Shown here one piece after another: positions 34,814-46,924 of a DNA stretch of 64,000 bases. The notes beneath the pieces are model-generated. The model was given only the letters and a program-made list of their open reading frames with translations. It did no database searches and was not told where the DNA came from. Within the stretch, counting starts at the first letter, position 1, and each line of letters opens with the position of its first letter. The DNA is taken from assembly GCA_002812745.2 (NCBI GenBank), contig NCSJ02000071.1, positions 62,001 through 126,000 on the forward strand, in the 5' to 3' direction. Position numbers and translations under genes: made by a program. The stretch is from Scytalidium lignicola. Lineage: Eukaryota; Ascomycota; Leotiomycetes.

Positions 34814-35979
34814 ATGGTAAGCTTGAACGATATATAATCTGCAATGCATTGAAACGACTCGCCAGCGCTCTCGCTCATCTACGAGTCAATCGGAATGTGA
34901 CGAGATGCGTCTTAGTTCCGTCAATTTCACCTTCTGGTGATCTTGATGAAGATTTGGCTTGAGCTACATCTTGTGCAGAAATGCCATGTGTAGTCTCTTT
35001 AGAGTTCAAAGAAGACCTTCAAATTGGTGAACATATTCGCTGATGTCTTCTTTTCTCAATGATAGCCTCCAAAGACCGGAAAAAAGGTGGCTCCTGCCCC
35101 ATTCCCCCAGGCCCGAGCTGGTGCGGGATCAAAGAAGGGCCCAAAGGTACGTTCCCATGGGGACTGATTATTACAGAGTCAATTCTGATACAAATGGTAG
35201 AACCCTCTCATCGAGAAGCGAACAAGGAACTTCGGTATCGGTCAAGACATCCAGCCCCGACGAAATCTCTCTCGTATGGTCAAGTGGCCCGAGTATGTCC
35301 GCCTCCAACGCCAAAGAAAGATCCTCAACCTCCGATTGAAGGTCCCACCTGCGATTGCTCAGTTCCAGAACGTCCTTGACCGCAACACTGCCGCTCAGAC
35401 ATTCAAGCTCCTCAACAAGTACCGCCCTGAGAGCAAAACCGAGAAGAAGGAGCGTCTGCTGAAGGAGGCCACTGCCATCAAGGAGGGTAAGAAGAAGGAG
35501 GATGTCAGCAAGAAGCCATACGCCGTCAAGTACGGTCTCAACCACGTTGTTGGTTTAATTGAGAACAAGAAGGCTGCTCTGGTCCTCATTCCTAACGATG
35601 TTGACCCAATTGAGCTGGTCATCTTCCTTCCCGCTCTCTGCCGAAAGATGGGTATCCCGTACGCCATAGTCAAGGGCAAGGCCCGTCTCGGCACGGTCGT
35701 CCACAAGAAGACTGCCGCTGTACTAGCCGTCACCGAGGTTCGATCGGAGGACAAGTCCGAGCTGTCCAAGCTCGTGCAAACCATTAAGGAGGGCTACTCT
35801 GACAAGTACGAGGAGGCCAAGCGACACTGGGGAGGTGGTATTATGTAAGTATTCTCCTATCAACGGTGCCCCGAGATTCCAGGACAGCTAACTTATGCGT
35901 CTTTTCTTTCAGGGGTGCCAAGGCCAATGCACGCACCGAGAAGAAGCGCAAGGCTTTGGAGAGTGCCATCAAGATCTAA
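34814..35979 (+). CDS. RPL8: 60S ribosomal protein eL8 (L7a/RPL8)
   Basis: The exons are 34814-34816, 35066-35146, 35201-35844 and 35913-35979, giving 264 residues. The first coding exon is the ATG alone, followed directly by GTAAGC and a 249-nt intron; this layout is common in fungal ribosomal protein genes. The N-terminus is basic ([10 protein letters not shown]). The core reads [19 protein letters not shown], then [38 protein letters not shown] and the L7Ae-type RNA-binding fold with [14 protein letters not shown]. It is a structural protein of the large subunit. Codon choice is strongly C-ending (many AAG, GTC, CTC), unlike its neighbours, as expected for very high expression. Confidence 0.97.
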
Positions 35980-38554
35980 AAAAAGGCAAGGCTGGGGGTT
36001 TCTTGACGCGACTCATGTTCACGGCGTTATCAAATTTTTTTTTTCACGAATGGGATTGGCATGGTAATGGTAACTACTGGCTTGTAGGTAAATTAGCAAA
36101 ACATGGCCGGATGATAGATCACCATCTTTCCCCTTTGTGCAATACGTACCCCTATTTTTTCTCCTTTTCCTTTCTTTTCTTCTCTACGTGCCTTTTGAAA
36201 TCCGAAGGAGCCGTTGTCCCTTGTCCTATTCCAGCAACTGCACCGAGCTGTTCCAGAAGACGCCAAATGAAGCCAATTTGCTTTTAGGGATATCTTTGGA
36301 TCAGGTACGATACAAGCATTAGAAAGTAGTGTCGCATACAATGCCTCGGAATGCCGGAATCTGGGCGAGTTGGACATGCGTGCTAATACTGTAGAGGTTA
36401 CATGGACAGACGGCGGTGACAGACGTAATCAAGGCGTACAAGGAAGGGAAGGAAGGGACGGCATGATGAACTGCAGTGAATGGGGACCAGAGGGTTGGGA
36501 TCACCCGTTCATCTGTGCTCTAGCTTGTCTTTGCCTGTCGGGCTTGTCGTTGCTTGTCGTGCTTGTCTGGCAGTGCTCCAGAATGCCTGACTTATGCCCA
36601 GCGGTCTCGCCACCCCAGGGTCGGAAGAGGTGGGTGGTGGAAGCCGGTTTGGGCCTAGACTGTAAGGCGACACAAACCCAGATCTGGCCCCATCCACCAC
36701 TCCCATCTCAAGAATACCATGCCGGTAAGGACCCAAAACCCCCCCCTCCTCAATAGCCCTCAATCTGCGATAATCGGTTTTGCGGGATTATTTATGACAA
36801 TGCACTTTTGTAAACTACTGTACGGCACTCCCCACCACGCCCACTTGATGCATATTGGAGGGTGCGGTTGTTCGGCACAATAAAAGAAATGACACGGTTT
36901 CTGTGAACTGGATTGCCCCCCCTCCCCTTCGCCGTATGTCTCCGATGCTTGTCGACGTCGTTGTCTAACAGTCTTTGCACTGGATAGTCGGGACATTAAT
37001 TATCTGATACCCGTGATCGCCCTTGCCCCTTGATCCCCTGGGGGGCGGCGCAACCCAAGACTAACAACAGCGCTGGGTTTTGTCGTTGCACGGGTCGCCC
37101 CGAATGGCCCCTAATGATCGCATTGTAACTGTATTACTCGTGCTACTGTACTTTTTTTGGTCTATCAATCCCTCAATCCATATTTCAACCCATCTCTACC
37201 TACTCTACCCGTGTGTACGTCCCGAACATCTTGCGGGTTTTTCCTTTTGTACATATTTTTTGTGGAAATTTCCGCTCATAATTTCGATTTTATGGGCATT
37301 TTGCGCGAATTTTGTGGTTTGTTCCTTTGGTGCCTTCCAGGGACGCAGGCGTGGTGCCATACACGGATGATGATGATGGAGAAGGATTGGAGGATTGGAA
37401 GATTTGGGAAGAGAAGGGCAACACCACGAACGTGGGGTCTGACAGAAACCCAGAGCCCACGCTGGGAAAGAAAAAAAGAAAAAAAGAAAAAGAATGCAAA
37501 AATGGTCGCCAATTAATCACTGAGTTGTGCATTCGCCAGCCCAGGTTTCGCCCATGCCCGGGACCCTGACTTGATTGATGCAGTCTGTGTTTGGGGACTC
37601 GCCCTCGCTCGCCACGAGTGGCCGTTGGTGAGGGATGCGTGATAAAGTAGGTACGGAAGGTACGTGCCTCTGTAATTATGCCCGGATCCGGATGCATGTA
37701 CGGTCTTATGTACGGAATTATTCTTGGTGGATTTGGGGGATGGCGGATGGCGGATTGTGGATTGTGGATTGTTATACGTCTTCCATCCCATCCCCATGTT
37801 AGCCATTGTCAAGGACGTCGAAGAGGAAGCTGGTCGCTTGCCTCTCTCTCTCCTCTAGTATAATAATATCAGCAACGGGCCTTCACGCTGCTCCTGCTCT
37901 CTTTCTCAATTTNCCCCCCTTCTTCGACAACTCTCTTGGCTGTCTTGCATTGTTTCATTGCCGCCTTGCTGTCGAAATCTGTACTACCACGGAAAGACTC
38001 AACGCTCAACGCTCAACACACACACACATACGCACACATACGCACACATACATCTCGTGCATTTGTGCTTGTGCTCTATTGCTATTTCCGCCTGCGATCT
38101 CTCCCCCCCCTTACGGACTCCGTCAAGAGATCCATTCCCCCCATCCGACTATATCCAATCCAGCATTCGTCCCTTCGCACGCAGCTGCTGGACTGTACGC
38201 ACGAGCCCTGCAGCGTCGTTATCGCGGGCTTATCGCCGGGGCTCAGAGGCTCCCCCACAACTCTCTCAAAGCACCAAAGCAACCACAGGCGGATCCTACA
38301 GGGGGCTCGGATTGCCGTGACTGGCTCAACAAAGTCCTTTTGTCCTCTCGACCCGTCACCGCCATCTCGTCATCATACTTCTCTTCTTGCCCTACTCTGG
38401 TCCATCCCGCCCTCCTCAGACAATAAGCTCAAACTGCTCGCTTCTCCTTTTTGCTTTTTGCCGCCGTCCAGATCTTGAGAACCGGTCCATATCTCTCCTC
38501 AACATCTCCCTCACATTCAACCCTCTCCAACATCTCCCACGTAGACGGAGAACA
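35980..38554. other. Long spacer upstream of carbonic anhydrase
   Basis: About 2.6 kb have no supported gene. There are several chance frames on both strands, a cluster of GCTTGTC/CTTGTCG words at 36520-36570, C-rich and poly-C tracts, and an N at 37913. From about 37860 the plus strand is pyrimidine-rich, with CA-type repeats at 38018-38050, probably the promoter and leader of the carbonic anhydrase gene. Confidence 0.4.
38018..38050 (+). repeat. CA-rich microsatellite (ACAC and CATACGCA units)
   Basis: A short ACACACAC run is followed by ACATACGC repeated about three times. It lies roughly 510 bp upstream of the carbonic anhydrase start. Confidence 0.6.
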
Positions 38555-39770
38555 ATGGGTAGCGCTCAAGGTCAGTAGCCACTCACCGCCAATTCTTAAG
38601 CCTCCAAAGAGACATTTCCCCCTCATTGAGTGAGCCAACGGTCTCCGAAAAGGGGGACCCTTCTCAACGAATTGGGAAAGCCCTTTGGGGAGCGTGTGTG
38701 GGCAAGCAACGAATGAACGCCAGCTGACAGCCACTTCACAGAAGACATATTCGAGTATGCTCTCAGCTCCAACGCTGCCTGGGCAGGTTACAAGTCTCAC
38801 CAGAACCCATCCTTCTTTCCTAAACTGGCGGCTGGTCAATCACCCACAATTCGTAAGTTTAGTTCTCTTTGGCTTTTATTTGTCCCGAATGGTCTTCTGT
38901 CTCTCTCGGTTTAAAGTTTTTCCTTGGCGCCTGGTTGAAGCACTGCAAACCGCAAGTAAGCGGGGAGTATCAAATCATCAGTTTATTAGCAACCAACCCC
39001 GACTTCATAAATATCTTAATATTCACATACAAAATTTCCACCACTTTCTGTTCCCTTAAAAAATACTCACATCTACATACCTATCTCAGATTATTGTTTT
39101 CTCTCTTTGATCTCCCCCTGAACCTCACCTACCGCCCGCCATGTGAGCAGACGGCTGACAGTGCTTCTCCACCAATTCAGTCTGGCTAGGCTGTTCGGAC
39201 TCCCGTGTGCCTGAGACCACCGTGCTGGGCTTGCAACCCGGCGACGTCTTCGTGCACCGTAACATTGGCAACATTATCTCGCCAACCGACATCAATTCCA
39301 GCTCCGTCATCGAGTATGCTGTCTCCCACCTGCGTGTCCAACATATCTTCTTGTGCGGCCACACGTGCTGCGGTGGTGCAGCAGCAGCACTAAGTGATAA
39401 TCGGGTCGGCGGCGTCCTCGACACCTGGCTCGCACCACTCAAGGGTATCCGAAGGCAGCATGAGCCAGAGCTCAAGGAATTAGGCAGGATGGAGCACGGT
39501 GATAACGAGCCCGCTAGGAGGTTAGCCGAGTTGAACGTCGAGGAAGGCGTCAAGGTACTTCTCAGCAACTATATCGTTGAAGAGGCCGTACGGGAACGTG
39601 GTCTCAAGGTTCACGGCGTTTTGTTCGATGTTGCTAGTGGCCGGCTGCGAGACCTAGGTGTCGGTAATGTCGTCAGGAAGAAGACCGATGTTGAGGAAGG
39701 CGTCGTCGTCCGCGGTAATCATGGAATGCTGGTGTTTGGAGAGAACGGCGCTACCATGACTGTCCGATAA
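38555..39770 (+). CDS. Beta-carbonic anhydrase
   Basis: The exons are 38555-38570, 38742-38852 and 39181-39770, giving 238 residues. The enzyme interconverts CO2 and bicarbonate and is needed by fungi at ambient CO2 (yeast Nce103). Zinc ligands are visible: Cys47 and Asp49 with Arg51 in CSDSR, and His103 and Cys106 in GHTCCGG. Other family parts are AGYKSHQNPSFFPKLAAGQ, DVFVHRNIGNII and SVIEYAVSHLRVQHI. There is no presequence, so a cytosolic location is likely. The first coding exon has only 16 nt, and the second intron is 328 nt, long for this genome. The start is supported by phase and by the similar short first exons in relatives. Confidence 0.92.
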
Positions 39771-40337
39771 GTGCCTTCTCCCTAACTCCTGATACGATGT
39801 ATTTTGGACGGGGACCAATTTTCCAAGGTCAATGTGAATAGAGGTGTTTTTGAGCGTTTTGGGTGTTTGGTGTTGGGCGGTAGGAGACCAAGCTCTTAGT
39901 TGATAGATTTGTCTCACTTGGCATAGCGACATACGTTGGTTGTTCCTAATTTTTTGTTTTGGAAAGAGTTCTCTCTACTCAATAGAGTCGAATTTTCTGC
40001 TTTAATTTTTCCCCGTCGACATGAGAGCGGGTGAATGGATAGATAGTTGGATTCTATCGCTTTTATATATTAGTGAAATCCCCTCCCGCTTTACGTGCGG
40101 AAGATACTGGGGTGGTTTTTGGTTCTTTGAGATTTAATTCCGAGTTTCTCTTTTGTTGTGGATTTCATTCAACAATAAACTCGAGTCTGAGACAAATACC
40201 GGTATATACAGATTTCTCAAAAGGGGGAGAGAGAGAAATTTTAGATTACATATACAGATATAAATCACAGTGAATAAAACTTTGTCTAAGATGAGTAGCA
40301 GAAGCAGCCCGGAAGCGTTTAATTCATTTAATTCCAT
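39771..40337. other. 3' spacer after carbonic anhydrase
   Basis: This AT-rich spacer lies between convergent carbonic anhydrase and the small 58-codon gene. Nothing is recognised. Confidence 0.35.
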
Positions 40338-40598
40338 TTACGCATTGATGTGCCATCCTAACTTAAGACGTTGGAAAAGCAGACCTTGAGCCATCTTCAT
40401 ATCAGCAGCTTTAGTTAATGCTTCCTCATCGGTCATGTCATCATTCCTAATCGGCTCCAAATCGAGGGTCGTGAATTTCGCTCCGGTAAGAAGCATTCTC
40501 CTCATCAAGAAAACAAAATCACTCCCTCCCTTATGACAAGACTATCGAGATAAGAATAGGCCTTCATGATAGCAAGCTTACCTAATGAAGGTGACCAT
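40338..40598 (-). CDS. Small two-exon protein of 58 residues, unknown
   Basis: Proposed exons are 40598-40582 and 40497-40338. The first gives MVTFI plus two bases and ends at a good donor (AG/GTAAGC); the second starts after GAG and reads RMLLTGAKFTTLDLEPIRN, then DDMTDEEALTKAADMKMAQG, and ends RLKLGWHINA. The join keeps phase. Composition is protein-like, with an amphipathic acidic-basic helical middle and no low complexity. I do not recognise the family. Without the upstream exon, the second exon alone can start at an ATG at 40505 and gives 55 residues. The intron is 84 nt with a T-rich 3' end. It could also be the end of a degenerated larger gene. Confidence 0.45.
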
Positions 40599-41443
40599 GA
40601 TGATATTATTTATTTACGTCCAATGGGCCTTTTGAATCCTGGAGACATCCCGAAGGATATAAAGACATGCTAAGCTAATGATTTTTATATACATTCTAAT
40701 ACTTCAAAAATCGAAAACCCCAGAGGTGGCTTGATGTAAAGTTAAAAAGCTTTCTAAACAGGTTTTAACAATAGTATTTTAATCCCTTTACCTCAATAGT
40801 TGTACAGTACACACAAAAAAGAGAAAACCTTACAATGTCAAAACCCTCCTCCAAGTCTTTCTTGCTTTCTTTCATTCCTCCCCACGTTTTCCATTCTCCT
40901 TGTAATCTTTTTATTGTGGACTAAGCATAAATTTACCCTTCTTATTTACTCACAGCTCCTTTTGCCTCCTATAAAACCCGTGTCCTCGCCCTTAATCCTC
41001 TTTTGTAGTGTTTGCTAACCCAGGTATACATATCGTCGTAGGTGTGAGTAATAGAAGCCTAGCCCAGGCAAAAGCGAGTGGGACAATGTCACAATAAGGT
41101 ATTTTGCGCATTGCCTTGTAGTCTGATACATCCACACCATTGTCTTTATACAAGCGGTTTAGCTCAAGTCTAGATAACTTACGTCGCTTAGTCGAGTCGA
41201 TTAGGTTTATGTTCTAGATTGTGGTTGTGGTTATAATAAGAAAAAGGTTCCACGATGGCCGAAATCGAAATTGCAAGGTTTTTACGCGTTTATTTTCGTT
41301 GACTCAATCATGGCCTTCAAAGCGCACTTGCGAATCAGACCAAAGCACCTTAGTAAAAAACACCCAATGCTTTCTTTACCCATGCTTTTGCGCGACTAAA
41401 ACGAAAGAACGATTTCCCAATTCTCGACTGATCTGTTAGTCCG
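40599..41443. other. AT-rich spacer
   Basis: This spacer lies between two small minus-strand gene candidates. The plus frame 41221-41439 shows no known family. No repeat or RNA is recognised. Confidence 0.3.
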
Positions 41444-41991
41444 TTAGTCTGCTACCTGGTATTGTGGAGAACTCTTGGCTGATGTCTTTTGTTTTGAACT
41501 TTCCTTCATTAGGACTGTGACTCTCTTGGTCAGTTTTGAACTCCTTTGACTAATGAACTTCAAACTTACATCAGATTTCCCGGGGAACATTATTTGGATT
41601 AGTTGGGTGACTCTATCCGTCGGACTAAGAATACATTCAACTGCTACTCTTCCTATGATTATTATTGTTATAAATAACCATACCCATGCATTTATTATTT
41701 CTATGCGGTCTTTGTGCCAGTCTATTCGTCTTTGCTAAAAAGTGTCAGTTAAGAAGAATAAAATGACTTTAAACTTACCTGGTGGTAATTTCTTCCTACT
41801 ACTTCTACTATGGCTACTTCTTTGTCAGTGATTATTCTTGGTGGTAGTTCTACAGCATACCATCTGAATGCTGTAGGTTCGTAGCTCTCACCACGTACAG
41901 GTGTCGAGTCTCGAGGAAACCACCCGATGAAGCTCTCCCTCCGTAGCCTTGTGCCACCTCTTAAAGCTCCCCCTCTGTGGCCTTGTGCCAT
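41444..41991 (-). CDS. Hypothetical two- or three-exon protein of about 167 residues
   Basis: Exon 41991-41779 starts MAQGHRGGALRGG and ends VVGRNYHQ at a perfect donor (CAG/GTAAGT). A 44-nt intron with a branch-like TTAACTGAC and TTTTTAG acceptor follows. Exon 41734-41444 then stays open for 96 codons in phase: QRRIDWHKDRIEIINAW, a hydrophobic run VWLFITIIIIGRVAVE, and a basic tail. A second, optional 45-nt intron (41569-41525, GTAAGT to AAG) keeps frame whether spliced or not. I know no relatives. The long stop-free AT-rich frame behind a good intron supports a gene; codon use is weak evidence, so this remains a candidate. A 34-bp tandem repeat overlaps its start. Confidence 0.4.
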
Positions 41992-41997
41992 CCTTTT
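41930..41997 (+). repeat. 34-bp tandem duplication
   Basis: Two diverged copies start AAGCTC at 41930 and 41964, both containing GCCTTGTGCCA. The unit is not a multiple of three. It spans the start of the hypothetical minus-strand gene at 41444-41991. Confidence 0.7.
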
Positions 41998-43263
41998 TCG
42001 ATCACATCATTAATCAATTATTTAATAGTGTCGTATAGCTGGTGCGCAAGGTCGGTGGACGAAGTCATTCATGATGCCTTCAGTCTTTTTTATAGATAGG
42101 AGCAAATGCACCGCCTTGAGAAACAAACTCCAGGGGAATACTATACCAGTACTCGGATGGAGCTGCTCTTACATGTCTTTATTGATTTTTATGAATCTAG
42201 ATCATTCTCCGCAACGTTGAAGAATGGTAAAGAGATTATGCAGTGATAGCAAGTGCGAGCTGATCTTTGAGTGCTCTATATTCGTAGTGTAGATTATAGT
42301 GAATGCTCTAACGTACAGTGAATGCTCTAACATAGTATGAAGATGTGGATTGCTGGTAGTTGTGATGAAGTTAAAGGTGATGTGCTAGCTAGACTGATAT
42401 TCGTAAGCCTCGTCTACAAAGGTGAGTAGCAAAATCGCAGCCTTGCAGCCGCGGCTGACAACACGGGGTGAGAAATTATTGGACCACACTAGAATATTAT
42501 CTGACGCCATTTTACTCCGTCTATAGTGGTAACGTTTGCCTTAGAATAATGTCGATGGTTTAGAGTAATAAGGAAGAAAAATATAATAGCCGGTTGTTGT
42601 TCTGAGTGATCTGATTAGCCAAATTATGATTCCAAGCAGTTTGATTGGATGGTTTTAGAGATGGATTGGAGAGTGTTGGGGACAGCATTAATCGGAGCGA
42701 ATGAGGAAAAAGTCACCTACTTTACCTTAAATTTTATACCAATCCCATTATTATATATACCGTGATTTTTATTATAATTAGAGATATATTTTCAAGTTGT
42801 ATTAAACATGTGTCTGTGTTCTGAAATAAAGATTCAAAGTTAACATAAAAATTTACCAACTTCGATCAATCAATCAATCAATCAATCCTAATCAGTATAT
42901 TTCAAATTGATTACTCACATTAATGTGAAAATAAAGTTTAATTATATGTTTCATAGGTAAGTTTTAGTGAATTTCAGTGTAAAAAAGGACATTCGCTCAG
43001 ACTTAGGTCCACCCACTGTACGTAGCTAACTGTACAACTCGATAGCACTTCCACACCATAACTCCCCGAACCCTTTTGGTGGTAATTATTTCTCCAATGT
43101 AATATTAACCACCGTTTTTCACCCCCCGATATATAGAACATCTATTCAAACGCCATTAGGTAATGCATGAGTCTGTACATACCGGAATAGAGATTTACAG
43201 AAAATCAGGACGCAGTCCCTATTTACGGCTAGGAATCAAACCACCTACTTACACCGTCCGCTT
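41992..43263. other. AT-rich spacer with short repeats
   Basis: This 1.3-kb region has no supported gene. It holds a direct repeat (AGTGAATGCTCTAAC at about 42299 and again at about 42318) and an ATCA microsatellite at 42864-42886. The part from 42690 to 42960 is strongly AT-rich. Confidence 0.4.
42864..42886 (+). repeat. ATCA microsatellite
   Basis: About five units of the tetranucleotide ATCA (GATCAATCAATCAATC...) are present in an AT-rich intergenic stretch. Confidence 0.7.
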
Positions 43264-46228
43264 TCACCGAAAACGATCCGACTCCTCGTTAATAATCTTT
43301 ATAAGTTCGTCACCGCACCTCTCCTCTATCTCCTGCCCGTCCTTGCCAACCAGAACGGCTTGGTTCTCATTCAGAGAGTTCTTAAGATGGCCAACGAGGT
43401 GGAAGCGTGTTGAGTAGATGACCAGCCATCTCACCTTGAAGGCACCTGTGCTTTCCCACTGGATGGATCTAGTCCAGCCGGGGTTGGGCACCGATCCTGG
43501 AACGGATTCCATTCGAGCCTTTATATAATCATTTAGCTTTTGTAGTTGAAATGAGACGGAAGGTTGGGAGGTGAGAGATAAGGAAAATAGTGGTGAGGTT
43601 GTTAATATTATAAAGGCGAGGACTTACGTAGCCTTGAAAAGCGCGGCTCTTGTTGATTGAGAAGACCAAGATGACGTTCTTGCACGTCTCGAATGCTTTC
43701 TTGAAGATCTCTCCATTTTGGACTTGAGTTGTCCAGATGGACTGTTGTTGAGTTAGCTGGTGATAGCTCCTATATGATGCTAGCACAATTAGATACTCAC
43801 GTCTTCAATACAGTTCGCTACATTGGCCTCGTTGAAGGATTTTACGATGAAGTACCTGGTATCTTTATCTGTGTCAATAAAGTAGCTCATCTCTAAATAT
43901 TATTACAACGCTGTAAGACAAGATAATTTATATTCCTAAGCATAGAAATTTAATGCACTTGCATCCATGTCTTGGACAAAATTCTTAGGAATAGAGAAAC
44001 AATTCAATTAGCAAAGGAAAAAAAGGAAAAGGAGATAATGCCGAATTTCATCATTCGGGCAGATCCTGTCACCTAGGGATTCATTTTGTTATCCAACAGT
44101 TGTGCCTTGCACAACATCCAAACAAGCAACACAACATAAAGATAACAAATATACTAACCACCTCTACCCCCGCGGTCAAACCCACGAAGATCTTTATACG
44201 GTCTTCTGTTCGCAAGAGGGATCCCATACTGATTGCTATGATCAATCGGCCGTTCAATAGAGCCTGGGCTCCGGTCACTTATGCTCCGTCCACGACCTCT
44301 TGAGTGATAGAGAGGATCATAGGATCGGCCTTTATAATTACCGCGTATAACGAATGGAGCCTTTCCCGGTGCCTCATTCCCATCATGATCCCACGGCAGT
44401 TTTCTCATGCGAGGTGTCATCCTGCCTTCGAATGGTCTTTGGTCAGGTGACATTTCACGTTCGTGACTGGGACTATGTTTTTGATCATGACTATCATCAT
44501 ACCATCCACGGTAGGAGTGCTTTCCCTCATCACTACGTCGTCCTGAGGAAGGCTCTATAAATTTATTATCCGACATATTAATGCCATTTGGCTTTGGGGT
44601 TCGCTCATTCATTTGGCGGTTTTCATCTCGGTGCTCAATCCGTGCTGCCTTGGTTTTACTTCCGGTAGCCTCCATTTCGGATTGAACCTCGCTGTAGGCA
44701 CGTTTGGTGCGCGGATCGACAGCGGGAGCCTGATTAGCAGGAGTAACAGGAGTAGCTGGTGAGGACTCTTGTTGGCTACTCCTTGGGACTATTGGTAGAG
44801 GTAGGATTGAAGATCGTATTTGGTTTGCTCCGCTAACGACAGGAACAACTCCACGTTCCTCTGCCTCCATCTCCGCCAACAACTTTTCTCTCTGTGCATC
44901 GAGAGCTGCAATTGCTCGCCTGCGACTCAAAATTTTATCTCTGTAATCAACATTGTGAAACCCAGTTATTTCTAACCATTCCTTCAAGTCACCATCAAAT
45001 GGCAACAACTGCTCAAGAGTAGGTGGATTTCGCTGAGTAGACGTATTATAGCCCTCAGACTGATTTCCATTTGTTTCAGGCTTGCTTATTTCCTGGCCAT
45101 GATTCGAGCGTTCTTGATATATGGATGAATTGCCTTCTATGTCAGCATACGACTTTTGTTGTCGTCTAAAGACTCTAGGTTTTACGTTGCCATACTTTGC
45201 TGATGTTGGCATAGAATATGAGGTTTCAGTATGAGATGATTGAAGACGAGGCTCTAGACCATTCAAAGCCATTGCGGCCGGTTCTTTGGGCACCTGAGGC
45301 CCTAGAGTCTTGCTCTGAGATATTGACTCCGATAATTGATTCGGCGGGGAATTCTTTAATGTTTCCTCTGCCGATATATTAGATACCGTCCCAAACCTTA
45401 TGTTGCTATTCCTGATATCTTTAACGTTGCCTTTAGTTGTGCTGGCACTATTGATTGTTGGGGTGTTAGAATTTAATGAGGATGCTTGTGCTTTGGCTGA
45501 AGCATTATTCATGTTTTTAGTTTGAGCATGCATATGAGATGTCTTCTGCTGGTCATTCTTTGTATTAACAGATCCGTTTTCTTCTGCATACTTTTCTTTG
45601 GCATACTGCGAGATCAATTCGCTGATGTTGAGGTCCTGTTCCTTGCCTGTATGGTTTGTAACATTCGATGCTGGAGAAGCGTTCTGGGAACGTAAGCTGC
45701 TAGCACTGTCTTGTTCACCCTTGGTAATTTCAGACGCAGCAACAGGTGGGGTATCCGAATTGGATCTGCCCTCTTTTCTTCTCTGCAAAAGTTGGGCCTT
45801 AAGCTCTGCTGCTCTAGCACTGAGTTGGTCGAGTGCTGGGTGAATGGTTGGAGTTGAGGATTTGCAACGTTCCATGTCGTCGTGTGATGGTGTTGAGAAC
45901 TAAGCAGATGCCATTGTCAGATATGATCTAGACTTGGGATGTAGCTGGACGTATCTGGAGCGAAATATGACAATACCGTCGACCTTGCACTTACTTTAAT
46001 TTGAGGACCACTAGACTGGTTTGTAGATCTTGAGTTCGAATGATAGTCATTCATATAATTGTCTGCAGTTTCAAATTTATAAATTGGCTGTGACCCGTGC
46101 TCCGAGTCTGAAAATTGTGGCTCCTGGACGGATTGAGTGCTCGAAAAAGATGGCATTTGGTATCCGTCATGGGTGAAGCTGTCCCGGAATTGGCCATTGC
46201 TATCCAGGAAGGCGCGGTTAGGCCACAT
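43264..46228 (-). CDS. YTH-domain protein, candidate m6A RNA reader
   Basis: Proposed exons are 46228-45995, 45899-44159, 43892-43801, 43741-43628 and 43518-43264, giving 811 residues; every join keeps phase. Residues 1-658 are mostly disordered, Ser/Asn/Gln-rich, with a conserved block near 375-425 (LKEWLEITGFHNVDYRDK, then ALDAQREKLLAEMEAEER) and an Arg/Gly tail (RGFDRGGRGG). The C-terminal YTH domain shows YFIVKSFNEANV, SIWTTQVQNG, VILVFSINKSRAFQGYARM, SIQWESTGAFKVRWLV and LNENQAVLVGKDGQEIE. The Trp of SIWTT and of IQWES fit the aromatic cage that holds N6-methyladenosine. It probably binds methylated RNA in the nucleus. The intron before the YTH domain is 266 nt; a small exon inside it is possible. 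Confidence 0.88.
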
Positions 46229-46924
46229 GTTGAAAGTTTGTTAATAATTCTCGGATATGTCGTACTTGTTAAAATATGTTTAGCACTTTCTTAAAACGAT
46301 TGCTTTAGATGTTCATAAGATTTCATAGTAGAGATGCTGACATCGACATAAGATTGTGGCGTGGATTCCTTACAAATGAGGGGGTAGTTTGAGTACTCCT
46401 TCTTGAGAGATAGTGAAAACCGCCTAAACTCCGACTGAGAAATTCGAGTTTGGATATGGCTTCAAAAAATCATTGGAGCTTTGGTGGAAGCCCAAAGATT
46501 CGAAACTACTCGTTTGCCCTCAACCCCTGGCAACAGCTGTAGGGCATCCCCTTTTGGGACGTTACGTACCGTTTTTCTTAGCGTGTTGAAAAAAAGAATG
46601 GGGACTTACACTAAACTTTAACTGGACGTTAATCGTTGGAGCACAAAGTTGACATAAAATTAAGTAGATCGCTAAAATGGGGGTTAACAGCATTAAACTC
46701 GCATTAAATTCGCATAACTACATATCTTACACAAAATCTTTATTTGTGTATTTGAACAATTTTATGCCACATATTACATTGAGTTGCAGGGCATGTCACA
46801 CTACGCAAATTTGTGCCAATTAGTGCACAACTTTAAAAGCATGTCACCGCTACTCGAGCGCTTAAGCCTGTTCTTATACTTTAAATCACTTCACCTCCGG
46901 AAGTACCCCAAGGTCGATACCCCA
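46229..46924. other. Spacer between the YTH gene and GPI18
   Basis: This is the promoter region of the YTH gene and the 3' flank of the mannosyltransferase gene. It contains a perfect 8-bp inverted repeat with a short loop (TACACAAA and TTTGTGTA, about 46729-46750) and a repeat of GCATTAAA(C/T)TCGCAT-like words near 46690. No gene is seen. Confidence 0.35.

Noticed and set aside
34817..35065. Possible C/D-box snoRNA in the first intron of the eL8 gene (TTGATGA and CTGA motifs), as human RPL7A introns host U24 and U36.
   Set aside because: The C box has T in place of a purine, there is no terminal stem, and the CTGA lies 20 nt before the acceptor where it is better explained as the branch site.
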